Source: Norana najaformis
Taxonomy: Eukaryota; Annelida; Clitellata; Crassiclitellata; Hormogastridae
Direction: 5' to 3'
DNA length: 64,000 nucleotides
NCBI GenBank assembly: GCA_964023275.1
Contig: OZ029917.1
Span: forward strand, 18,602,787-18,666,786
Of the stretch, positions 25,901 through 39,000 are shown piece by piece. A program made the position numbers and the translations under genes. Position 1 is the stretch's first letter, and every line of letters starts with the position of its first letter. The notes below the pieces were generated by a model. It saw only the letters and a list, made by a program, of their open reading frames with translations, was not told where the DNA came from and ran no database searches.

Positions 25901-28900
25901 GGGTCACCCAAATGCAGACAGTGGGAGGGGGTTATGCCAATGTGGACTTCAATTTCTTGGTACATACTGTTATTTCAGTACAGCCTGTGCTTTTACACTA
26001 ACTTTGGCCAGACAACGGTCCATACTGCATTGATCTAAATTATTAGAGTTCCAGTGCTGGATGCAGCAGTATCAAACTACCCCACTCCTTAGCACAGCTA
26101 GCAATGCAAGATCAACAGGAAGTCAAAACCATAGGCCTTGGTGCTCTTTGGTGTATTGCCAAATACCAGTATGGACAAATGCGGACAAGGAGAGGGAGGG
26201 TCCAAAGTAGGTCATTTTTGCAGAAGTCCTGTGTGGGCGATCCCAAAGATGAACTAGAGACAGTCTTAATACAAGTTTAACTTGTCCTTATAGGTTTTTC
26301 ATTTTAAACAATGCAATTTTGTAGCCATTTAGTTTAGGCCCAATAGATATGCATTGTTACATGAACCAGGGCAAAGGTTCTAAATTGTTACTGACCAGTA
26401 GGCCAGTGTGCGCATGGTGAAAAAATTTAGAGAGGACATTGTTTAGAACATTTCTGTAGAAGCAAGTAATATGTGGAAAATGATTTATATGTTTATTTGT
26501 TTTGAATATTTCGTGAATAACTTTGAAAAGAATGAGCTTGCTACCTAGTCACGCACATTTCATTTGCACATTTCTACGTCTTCATGCACTGATATTTCTA
26601 CAAGAAACTTGATGTCAGTCTCCATCTGGCCATTCTGTGTCCCTATGTATGGTTCTTCCAAGGATCCATGCTTGCCAGCTGAGGCGTGTAAATACAGTAA
26701 TAAGTCAATACCATTCACGCAGAATTCGCTTTCATTGCTTTGGTCTCGTAATGCCGTTGGCAACACTCGCTTCGAGTCTTCCATTTGACGTGGACTCGCA
26801 TGTTAAGCTTGCGTCATCAAGGACGTAAGGGGATGACTGCAAGTTGAAGGAAAATTCATGGACAGAATGTGACTGCACCAAAATAACATTGGTAATCAGC
26901 TTTGAAGGATGCGTTGGACTTCACAGCCAGTGATTGCAACAAACATTTGAATACTGAAGCTGACAGTTTTGACATATTGCAGGACCTAGAGGCAGAAATC
27001 GAAGTGCATCAGAATGCTAATGACATGCCATCCCTTCTACCTGCTGGACAAGTTATCACAGGTGAATCAAAGGCTTCAGAGACGGAACTAGTGCGCAGAA
27101 AGCTTGATGAGATGAACAGACGCTGGCTTCAGCTGGAACACAAGCCATCTGGAAACAGGTAGAGAAGATTAATTATTTATCTGTTGCTTGACTGAATATT
27201 TTGCTCTCTAATTCTGCCTAGTGGACTAATAATTTTTGGACACAGATCAGAGTGTTTCATTTTATAAGCTATCAGTAACTGACTGTCAGTGGCTTATCAA
27301 GCATCGTGAGGCAAATGGATCAAACTATGCTGTCGGTGCTGTGGCACTTCCCCTGCAGTTTCTTTTGTCTTCTTTGTCAGTGATTAATTGTTATGTGTGA
27401 TCCAAGTTGAAACACTCCAAACACTTCAAACACTCCAAGGCTAACTGTTACAAACACCCCATTCTCTGTCATTTGCCCTCAGTCAATTTAATAAGCGATG
27501 TTTGTGACGGGGTGGGCACATGCAGACTTACCAATTTATTGGTAGTTTGTCCACTCACAAATTATGATTTGTTAAATGGATTATAGCAGGAAGTGTCCAG
27601 TTCTAGGCAGTTTTATGTTAGCCTGAATGACACTGACTTGATTATATGACTCAGCAATTACTTACTTAGTACATAGTCCTGCCTCTGCATATCAAGCTTC
27701 TCTGTTCGTCTCTGTTCTTTGCCAGTCCCATTGGCTTATATCCAGCCAGTTCTTTCTTGATCTTTCCCTTTTTCTTTTCCCATCAGGGATTCAGTTCAGT
27801 GTTTGGTTGACTCTTTTATAGTAAAATTTAGTCCATCAACTTCAGTCTGCTTTTCTGATAAAATTTATTATTTCTTCTTGTCCTCTTTCTCTCACTTTCC
27901 CTCTACCTCTCCCTCTACCTCCCATCTCTTTCTTTCTCTTATTATTGTTTTATTTGATATTTTGTCACATCAGAAATATGTACAAGCCAGATCTCCAGGC
28001 TCTATACAGTAGAGTGCTTGATATTGCTGATTCATACAGGTTGGACTCGGAAGAAGAAAGATTAATTATTAAGCTAAGCAAATAAGATGAGCAAATGTTG
28101 TTTTTGAAGGACTCATTCCTACAGCTCACCTTAAAAGATTGCTTTTATATCTTGGGTCCAATTATCACATCCATTATCACTGTCTGTCTCACTGAAGGTT
28201 TCTTCCCTGCCAGCTTTGTGTATACCATAGTTTACCCTCAGCGTAAAAGCCATCTTACTCTCCTGAGAATCTGTCAAAGTATCACCCCATCTCTACTCTC
28301 AATTTCACCTCCAAAGTTTTTGGAAAAGGTAGTAGGTAAGCTTAACAGACTTGCCAAGCTTACCCCCCAGCCTTAAGAGGCTGCCTTTTTTCTTCTTAAA
28401 CTAAACTATGGAAGGTAAAATGATAAATGTCAATTTTATATTTTGATCATAGTGCTTGGTAGGCACAGAACTGTATGTTTGTTATCTCTTTGTGTTTTGG
28501 TGTTGTCTGTCCATCTGTCCCTCGTTGTCTGTCCCTCATTGTCTGTCCATCATTGTCTGTTCCTCATTGTCTCTGGATATACTAATGACTTTTTTTGTTC
28601 CCGATAGATTATTTGGCTGGTTTTTTCTAACAGAGGTCGTCTGGATGCCAACACTGACCATTGGAAGCAACTGCTCAAGACTTTGTGTGATTTCAATGAC
28701 TGGCTAACAAAACTTGAAGCAGAAATGCGAGCCCTGCAGCCACCTGGTGGTGACCTTGAATCATTAAAATCACAAGAAGATGACCTCCAAGTTAGTATTG
28801 TCTATTTGGCTGTCATCAGGGCATTGCATTTGGTAAAAACACTGACCTGTATTTCACTTTTTGGATGAAAACTGATATTTTGCAAGCCAAATGTTGAAAC

Positions 28901-29909
28901 TCGTATGGTGTTTACACATATAGAATTCATTACATCAACTGATGATGATCCAAAATTTTGTCAGTCAGATTTTATGCCAATAGGACAAAGAGGGCGACAA
29001 CTTCCAAGGGTAGACATACCAAGTGTGGTAACACTCTTGGTATGTCATGTCGAAGCTGTAGAGAGTTTGTTCCATGCAGCTGAAAATGTATGACTGAAAG
29101 TGCTAAACTGCAGCTGCAAAACTTTTGCATCAACCATAGTGGCACTTTCTAGCTTTTTATGGATGTTTGCAGTTTTATTTCCATTTATTTGAACCTTTCC
29201 CAGTCGTTTGAGAGAACTTGAGCCTTGATAAGTAAACATAACAGTCTTGTAGCTTGTTGATGTAGTTGACAAAGTTTATATAATACCTGCTCAGATTCTT
29301 TTTCAGTCATATTCTAAGGTCCGTGAAACACAGCTGGTCAATACAATGTTTTCTTCTCACTTGTTTTCTTCTTCATCTTTGTCATCTTTGCCATTCTTTA
29401 GCTATTGTGTAAGAAGCCCCAAAAGGGCCCAAACACCAAGAAATGCTACTGTTTTCATCTTAGACAGTCTTTACCATTTTATTCCATTTCCTCTCACTCA
29501 GCTCAGCCATATACTAATTCTCTTTGTATCTGTCTACCAAATCTCACCACTTCTCTCTGCCTTTGAAATATGTCCTGCTACACTTTAAAGCTACTTTTCA
29601 CTGCTGCTTTTAATTATGATTATGATCAGTGACTAATTTATGATCCATCAATTTAGTTTTGTGCTCTGTATCATTGAAAATGAATGGCAATAAGAATGAA
29701 TAAACTAGAATCTTTTTTGTAGGCCATGTGCTTTCAGCTGGACAAACAGCGTCAAAATCTGGAGCTAGCTCTTGAGGGAGCCGATGGTGCATTTCTCAAT
29801 GAGGAGTCAATTGATCCTAAATTTGTCAATCTGGACAATTTTGATGGTAATGTATCTTGATAGCATTTTGCTGGTGATTTCTGTGCATGAATGTGTGAGC
29901 TAGATAGTC

Positions 29910-29993
<84 letters not shown>

Positions 29994-29994
29994 C

Positions 29995-30066
<72 letters not shown>

Positions 30067-33000
30067 CACACAGACAGAGGAAAAAACCACAATATGTGGG
30101 ATCTGAATCCTCCATTTTTGCAAGGATGGCTGTGATATTTGTGCAAATTCACAAATAATTTTAAAGTCATACTCATAAGGCCAAAATGTTTGACAAATTT
30201 TGTTACCCTCCACTTTTGCCGTTTTCATTAGCTGTGAGTGAAAGATTGAGCTTGTTTCATAGGAAAGGGAAAACATAAACAGACTAACAAACTCAGTGAA
30301 ACAAGGAAATGTCTAAGATTTTACCAGTGAGTTCATTTTAGTTGTGTGCATTATTATTCACTTGCACCAAGTCTCAACTGCTTCAAGAAACCAGGCCCCC
30401 CAGTGTGTACATTATTAATATCTTGATGTGGAAAATATGCCAAAGAACCATGGATTTCTTGTCCAAAGTTCAGATATTATGTCATAACCAAATAAATGTT
30501 TAGTCAGAAACCCAAAAGAATCAGTCAGAAACGTTCTAAAACAATGCAAATCTTGCAATAAAACACACATTTTCCAACTGCAAATTGCCTGTGTATGAAC
30601 GTGTAGAATTGTCAGCCTGTCAAATGTATATTTGTTGGGGTGTTACTCCATTTTCACAGTGAACTGATTTTACCAGAATCTCAAATCAGAACAAAGAATT
30701 TATGTGAAACTGTTGTCAAAATGTTTCAGATTGTGATGGTATATATGTCAACTCGACACCTGAGCAAGAAGCCATGTATACAATTGGAAAACTTCGATGT
30801 CTTATGGTCCTGCTGCCACGGAAATGGTCCGAGTTGCAACAGAAAGCTCAGGAAAGCCAAGGTTTATTGTACAACATAACAGAGGTTAGCAATGCTAGGC
30901 AGAAGGTTGATGGACGGTCGTGAAGACAAGTAAAAGATTGTAAGATCCAACAGAAACAAACTGATATACATTTGGGTTACTCTGCGTGAGGGATGGACAG
31001 GCACACAGACAGAAAGAGACATTAGCTCCAGCTGTTGAAACTTAAAGTAAATTCAGCATCAGTTCTGTTCGAGCAGTGTGCATTGTCTATCACTACGACA
31101 TCAACAGCTATCATCCAATCTCCAATCTCACATTTATCTCAAAGATTGTAGAGAAAATAGTGGCTCAGCAGTCAACTTGTGCAAGCTTCTGGCAAAGCTG
31201 CATTCCGGCTTCAGGAAGGGCCATTCAACAGATATGGTCATGCTCCAGTTTATCTATGATATCTGTGATACTATGGACCCTAGAGAAGTCATATTGCTGG
31301 CTCTTCTTGATGGTGCCACGTTTGACACGGTGGATCACAACATCTTGCTTACTCGATTTAGTACTTCCTATGGAATTGTTGGTCAGCTGTTGGAATAGCT
31401 ACAATCTTTTCTGGATGGGCAAATTATGAAGGTGGAAATTGGATAGGACAGATTGGAGCAGGAGCCCAGGAGCCATGGCGCCAAAGGCGCCGATGCTCAC
31501 ACAAGTTTTGGCTCTGTGATGCCGAGGCAGGAGCATGCTCACACAACATTTTTTACCAATGGAGATATCTACCTATTCTTATAGAATATATCGAATATAA
31601 TGTATCATTTTGTCCACCTTACATATCTGTACTTGGTTGAGGTTGGCTCACACAACTTTCAAACACTTCCCAGGCTACTGGATTGGAGTGGGCACCAATC
31701 CTATATGGTGTCCCATAGGGCAGAGTCCTTGGGACACTTCTGTACATATTGTACATAGCCAAGCTGACACAAGTCATCACAGGTCTTGGAGCCATGATTC
31801 ATCAATATGCTGATGATTTTCAGCTGTACTTGACTTGTCACTCTTTGGATGAACCTACTTGTGTATTAAAGGTGCAGGCCATTGTGATAGAACTAGAGTC
31901 TACAGACCTGGATGTCATTGAATTGGCTATGTTTGAATCCCTCAAAAACGCAGTTCGAATGGCTCGGCTCCTGACAGCAATGATAATTTAGCAGCAGCAT
32001 TCCAGAGTTGGGAACCATTACATGTCGTCCGGGACGTAGGCATGCTCCTGGATGAAGATCTATCGATGATGGCCCATGTCAACTCACAGATCCTGCTTTT
32101 ACAAACTGCTCCAGCTCAGACTCATTCGGCATAATCTGTCATATGATGCAGCAGTGATCCTTGTTCACTCTTTCATGATGACTCACCTCGACTAATGTAA
32201 TGCACTTTGTAATGCACTCCTTGCAGGCCTGCCAAAGTTTCACTATTTTTATTTTTATTCATGGATGTATTCTTTTTACATGATTCCAATCTTCTGTTTT
32301 AATCTGAACATTTGAGATTTCTGCATCATGTACAAATTAAATCTTCAGTGTAGTAAAGGAATCTTCTTGCATTCACAACCATGCACATTCATGGACTTCT
32401 ACTGTCCGTGACTTTTGACTAGACTGATTGCTTTGGGAAGCAACTGGTAAGTAGTAATACTGCATCTTAACTACCATTCAGTTTCAAGCTGTGCTGAATA
32501 AGAGAAACAGGTTGTCTGATTGAACTAATGCATATGTTGTGTTTCTGTTCTGCCAAAGGACCTTACAGCCACACTGGACAGTGCCTGTCAGGATGTTTAG
32601 TTTCTGATTATTTGTGATTTCTTCCATTGCCTTTGAAAGATACATGTAATTGATTTGGCACCTAGTAATTAAAGCTGTCCTGTCTCTGTTATCAGAGGAA
32701 GAGTTTAAGGAAACTGGTTTTCTTGGCAGAAAATGCAGGTTTTTCAAGAGTCGCTTGAAGGACTGTCACAGAACTTAGCCGAGGTACAAGACTTGGCCCT
32801 CAAGTCTCAGCCAGACAATGTCAAGGCAGAGCATCTACAGCAGGAGCTCAATCAGAGCAAGGTAATTATATATGTTCCATTCTGGAATTCATGCTTAAGT
32901 GCTTTACATATAAAACCTTCCAAGATTGTCAGATTGGGCTTCAAAATTTTGACTCACGTGACTCATGATTTGTAGCATAGCATTAACTCTGGGCAAGACA

Positions 33001-36000
33001 CATGGTCTTTGATGAAAAGTTCAATTATATCAGTATTTGAATCATCGACATACAAGTCTCTACACATACAAATCTGTTGGCAAAATTTTTTATGCAGAAT
33101 ATCACCCGAGCAAACGGCACCCACATGATAAACTGTGCACCAACTGACATCACACTGCCCCAGCACGTGATCAATATGTATACAAACAAGTCAATGACCC
33201 AATGACTCATCGATTTGATTGTGTGGAAAATTCCATGGCGCACTCACCAACAAATCAAAAACAAGTCAACAGCCCAATGACTCATCAATAAAAACACACA
33301 CCTAAACCCTGTTGATGAAACCAAGGAAAATTACTTTCACTTGTGATTAGATTCTTGAAAAAATTTGATGCAATATTAAAGGGCTTCGTACAACAGCTCT
33401 TCAGTTCATCAGCAGAGATACAGATAGGTTGTCTTCTCATGTTTGGTGTTAGATGCATCGAACAGTGGAAGATTTGTTTGGAGTAATTTGTTTGAAGGAA
33501 GGTACTGTTCTCTGGTTTAGCTTGGGCGTAACAACTTGAAGGTGACTGTATTGAATGACTGCCTGTTCAGCCGGCTTACTAACCATCTTTCCAGCTGATC
33601 CAGCGATTGATTTATGCACAAACTCCATTCAATATACAATGAATTTGTTCATAAAGTAACCAGGCCCGAGAAAATGACTGATATCTTGATGTATGACTCT
33701 TTTATTGGCCAGACAGTTATTCTGTCTCTAAATTAACGTGGTAACCATGACTGCAGACCTGGATGCATTAGCAGCGAAGCTGGCCTAACTAAATTTTCGG
33801 ATTTTATGGACATGCCCCTTTGGGCCGATTGTCTAGGAGCACTGGTTGGTCGGCAGGCGTCAATCCAAGGCCAGATTGATACTTTAAATGAGTGCGTGGA
33901 CAATTTTCAGGAAATTGATCGGTTGTGTACTTCTCAGCCTTCCTGGTTATCTGTCTGTCTGCCTGCGTGTCCTCCTTCCTATCAGTCCGTGTATTCGTGT
34001 ACCTGCCTCTGTCTGCATATCTGTTGTTTGCCTGCCTGTCTGCCAGCCTGTCATCTGTCTTTCTGTCTATCTGTCTGGCAGTTTGTCTACTTATCTACCT
34101 GTATGTCTCCCTGTGTGCTTTGATCATTTGATCAGCCTCTTGTCTGCTTGCTTATCAGTCTGCCTGCCTCATGTTTTTCTGCTGCCTGCCTATCTGCTTG
34201 TATGCCTATTTGTCTGCTTGTCTGTCTGTCTCTGTCAGCATGTTTGCTGGCCTTTCTTTGTCATTTTGTCTTTGTATAAGTGTTTCAATTATTTTCCATT
34301 TCATGTCTGCATTTTAGCCTGCCTGTCTGTACTTTGCTACAAATGCGATATTTTGATCTTTGCTTTTTGGTCCTTGTTTACTCTTCTGGCTATAATTATG
34401 TCTCTGTGTGTGTGTGTTTGCATGTGTATATATCTCTCTGTGTGAGCATGATTTTTCTGATGATGATTCAGCGTGTTTTAAACAGTTTCTTTTGGAAGAG
34501 TCCATGACCGCATGCCAATGAGATCATGGAGGCTGTTGTTGATGTGTGTGTGATTGGCTGACAGTGCCTTGTGTGCAGGTGGGCTGACGTCAGCAGCGAT
34601 CCTTGCTGATGTGGATTTTATCATGCGAGTGCTCACACAGGAAAACGTCAAGCCTATGTTGTGATGAGTCAGCAGGTGTTTGAAAAATCCACAATTAAAC
34701 AGTAGAGGGAGGCATGTCTAGGGGTGTCTGCTGACTTGGTGGGAAACAGCCTATTGCATTTCATTGATTTCATAGGTGGAATTAAGGGAATGGTAGTAAA
34801 TAGGGCATGGAGAAAGTTTACAGCAGTCATGAGGGAGATTATTGAAGAAAGCATACCTAGGCAAAAAAGAACCAATAAGAAGAGGCCTTTGGTAATCCAA
34901 GAAGTTCAAAAATAAGAAGGGTAAAGAACAAAGTATGGAAGAGGTTTCAGAAGTTAAAAAAGGAAAATAAGACCAAACTGGGTTATGAGAATGCTGCAAG
35001 ACTTGAGAAATTAAGAATCAAGTATTTGAATATAAGGAATATCTGCAATAATGCAAACAAAAAGGCAATAGAAAGTTTTTGAGCAGAAGTTATCTCGGAG
35101 TGTAAAGCAGGATAGCAAGAGTATTTACAAATATGTTAGAAGCAGGCAGAAACGGAAAGAAATTTATAGGCCCATTGGAAATGGGTGGGGGAAATGGAGA
35201 ACTCATTGTAGATGATGTGGAAGCAGCTGAAGTGCTCAATAAATATTTGAGCTATTTGAGCTTTATGTTTAATTTAGAAGAACTAGAAACATAACAAATG
35301 TCCAACAAAACATTTGTCACTGAAAGGATTGTGTGTTTCGAATTGTATGTTCGATATCTGAAGTACTGTTGTGATTGAACTGTTTATTTTATCAATTACA
35401 TATAAGAAAACAAGGACTGTCTTTTCTGCAGTTAACTCTATGCTAAGAGTCAAGCAAGTTGATAGTTCGAAGCTCCCTTGAAAGACAACTTTGAAAGATT
35501 GTCAGCACTCTGTTATCTCTCTATTTCTGTCTTTGTGTATGTCTCTCTTTCTTGCTATGTACTTCTTTATGTAGGAAGTCACTGCACTTTTGTCTATCTT
35601 TGAGCCTCTCCTTTTGAAAATGTTTTTACTCCCAGAGGCTGTTAATTAGCTGGCGGAAGCATTTCACCAATGTTTATGTTTTTTGTTTTGTTTTTGTCTT
35701 TATTTCATCTCTTTCTGTTTCTTAGTTTGTTGCACTAAAAAAGTGATTTGTTATGCAATGTAATTAAGTTTGGTGTTAACTGTTTGCCACTTTGGGTGTT
35801 TTTGTTGTAGAAATGTTTTTCATTTAACACTGCATTTACATGGGGAAAAAACTGATGAGACGTGTAATATGCTAAATGTTCTGTTTTGAAATTTGTCTAA
35901 GAAATCTGGTGACCCTGTTAAGTGGGACTTATTGTCCTTTTGGTCTCACCTTTGGATGCCTTTTAATGATTTTTTCTCTCTTTGAGTGGCTCTGATATCA

Positions 36001-39000
36001 ATTGTTTCTCTTTTGTGGTGTTCAATAAATGGTTCAACAAATGTATCTCTGTTTCATGTATCTATCACTATCTTAACCTCTGTTGCATTTATTCCTGTTT
36101 TTCTTTCTAGTCTGTTTGTATTTCTTCAGTCTGTTTGTGTCAGTCTGCTAGTCTCTGTTCTGTGCGACTGACTCTCTGTCTTTGTCTCTGTTCTGTGCAA
36201 CTGACTGTCTGTCTGTCTTTGCTATGTATATTTTTCCTGTCTCACCATCTCATACTCTCATACTGTCTGTCTTTCTCTGTTTCCATTGTTCTTTCTTGCT
36301 TACTGTCCCTTTCTGTCTGTCTATCTGTCTGGTTGTCTCTCTGTCGTCTTCATTCTCTTTCTCTTGTATAGTCTCTTTCTCTTTCTTGAATTTGTTGCTG
36401 GGCCTTTTGCGTGTTTTGTTTGGCATCTGCCAGCACCATCTGCTAATAAAGTAGTTCATTTTCTGCTTCCTTGCATCCATCGGTCAGTTGCTGCTGGCGT
36501 TGGTTGTGCTCTGCCGACCAGATAAGCTGCTGCGCTCGCTCGTCTGGGACTCTTGAAGTCCAAGGCTTACAGCATGACTCGTTAAATCATTCAGCATGAT
36601 AACGCAATTCTTCACTGGCCTACTGAATCATACAAAGACTTAATACCTGGCATTTTCTGTTGGCCATAAAGATTATAATATGATGTCTCTATATATGTAT
36701 GTATACATGTAGATATTATATAATGCATATGTGCATATAGGTTTATCTCTGAAATGGTGTTGTAGTATATGAAAGGCATCCGTGATAATACCATGGCTTC
36801 AGTCTACGTTTTCGTTTATCCATCATTATTCTCTTCCTAAGTAGACGTATTGAAACCATGCCCCTTTTGTCTTGCTTCTGTAAAAATTGGAATCGTCTTT
36901 TCCAAGCCACCTGTGCATTCGTCTTACATTAAATGGTTCACTATAAATGTCTGATTTTTTGGAGCAATACTGATGGGAACCTTAATGTAATATCAACAAA
37001 ATCATAGTGAATGATAATGTAAAGTCAGATATGTAATGAAATCACATATAATAACTTCTATTGTTGGTCTGTGCTAGACAATCTAATCACAGATCATCAT
37101 TATTCTTCATTTTCCAGAATCTTTGACATCCACTGAAGTAATATTACCCAAGGTTTTAAAGCATATGATTGTACCAGCGCTGCGTACATTTCAGTTTATT
37201 CTGATACTCTCCTTTTAAAAATGTTTTTACTCCCAGAGGCTGTTAACTAGCTGGTGTTTTCCAGAACAGATTCTTTCTTGCCCTAGTCAGAGCACCAAAT
37301 TAAATTTTTGACTCAATTACAGGAAGTTAGCCCTGAGGCCTCTAGGATATGAATAATGGTCAGAGGCTGACCTCTGTGGCTATAAGTAACAACCAAAAAA
37401 CCATTGAGGGTTGACCTGATGATATTTGTGGATGTCACATTCACTTTGTTCATGAACTGTTTTCATTCTAGACCAAATTTACTTGGAAGTGTAGTTGTTC
37501 CATGAGGAGATTGATTGGGATGCTGAGTACTGGATATCTTGAAAGAAGTGCTCTGATATCTAGAGAAATGAGTGGGAAAGCACTAAGTGTGATGACAAAT
37601 GATGCAGCGGATTTGAACTTTTGAACATGATGGAAGATGGAGACTTTCTGAGAGGAGTGATTTAGGAAAAGAAGCTCTCTGTCCAACTCATGTTTCAGTA
37701 CATTTGAGAGATTATAAAAAGGAGCTATATAAATGCATAATTATTTACATACATGATTCAAACACTGACATCATCTGTAAGCCCATTGATGATGCTGTTG
37801 TTAGTCTCTCCAGCACTGGCTGGTTGCCGTCAAAGCAAGACTGGACAGTTGCAATGATATGGCAAATGAGTTTCAGTATTCTGGAATCATTCTATCTCAC
37901 CGAAATGTCAACAAATTGGAAGTCCTCAACAGCAAGTAAGTGAACAAACCAGAAACCTTGAGACTTATTAAACTCTAAATGCTTGTTTTAAAATTTCAAT
38001 AGATTACATCTCCATATTTCAGTATGAATTTAGGGATGTTGGCAAAGCTGCATGAACCTGTGGGTGGCTGTTATGCAAACTAGATTTATTTTTCCTGGTG
38101 TTATTTTGTTACTAACTTGGTAAGGTTCTTCCTCACAACTGATTTACATAGCAGATGACGTGTATTCAGTTTTCTGTTGAGCCTCAGGTACATATGTTTG
38201 CTTGAATCCAAATAATTATATGATACATAAATAGATTTCATATAATATAATGATAGTTTGTGTTTGATTGAAAAACTGTAATCATGAATAATAATTTACT
38301 TCAATTTTACTGCATCACTATTAATTGAATTTTTCTAACCTAAAACATGTATTATATTATATTCAAGATTTAATCAGTTTTGAATTGCACTCAAAACTGA
38401 AACAACTCTTTTAATAATTTTGTTTTCGCTTATGGTAAAAAAATTGAAAATAAGGTGAGGAAAGCCTGTAGTTAGTTTAAAATGCAGCTAGTTGTTTGAT
38501 GAAACTAGTTTATGTATAGTGTTTGGATCAGGTGATAGCTCTACTGTCAATGAAAACATTTTGTTCATCCTATCAGCAACTTAAAAGTGCTATATCAATG
38601 TTTAGCTATACAGATACATGTCTGCACTCACATAAGACTACTGTAGATGGTGAAGATAAACACTTTCTGGATGTGCCTAGCCATTTGAGTCCCTCATTCT
38701 AGTGGACACAGTCAGCGTCAGTCTGTGGCTGAACTCGTCTTTTGGTCCAGCCTTAGGCCTAGCAGCGCAGTATTTATAAACTACCATATAACCTTTTTGG
38801 GCATGTGCAGTAGTCTAATAGTTAACATAATGGACTGTCTACCCAGAAGTTGGGTGTTGAAATCTCAAGGCATGTGCACGGGGACTTTAAATGGTGTGGC
38901 GCCCATTCAAACGGGCAGGGGTGGTGAAGTATCTCACCCAATAAATGCATTGCAAAATGAGCAGGGTCGAGGCCATATAGGCATACATTGGCTATATGAA

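Larger units (their letters stand above)
2394..26982 (+). other. dystrophin intron 1 (24.6 kb)
   Basis: Lies between the donor GTGAGA at 2394 and the acceptor ATATTGCAG ending at 26982. I searched both strands for further spectrin-repeat exons and found none. The contents are LINE and SINE relics, microsatellites and a few CpG- or CCAAT-containing patches, listed separately. Stretches 2394-6650, 8001-9600, 10806-12840, 13031-14530, 16551-18160, 18861-21820 and 23000-26980 hold nothing else I can name. Confidence 0.7.
32862..37813 (+). other. dystrophin intron 6
   Basis: Largest intron after intron 1. It holds TCTG/CCTG-type pyrimidine arrays (33950-34240 and 36105-36360), a LINE fragment (34690-35290) and two copies of a 48-bp sequence (35606 and 37207). 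One open stretch at 33752-33922 looks coding-like but does not fit the exon phases. Confidence 0.7.

Noticed and set aside
26560-26828. Overlapping 63-74 codon frames on both strands
   Set aside because: Mutually antisense and unrecognised; no evidence for either being a gene.
29826-30276. Long open frames reading RQAG or LPAC repeats
   Set aside because: They lie entirely over the GGCA microsatellite; every frame of such an array stays open. No gene.
30730-30861. Shorter version of dystrophin exon 5 ending at the GTTTAT donor
   Set aside because: Its phase 1 end is incompatible with the phase 0 acceptor of exon 6. The GTTAGC donor at 30885 fits and is closer to consensus.
33888-34445. 185-codon Cys/Leu/Ser-rich open frame resembling a membrane protein
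   Set aside because: The sequence is a degenerate TCTG/CCTG array; the hydrophobic composition is a by-product of pyrimidine repeats. The frames at 36135-36454 have the same cause.
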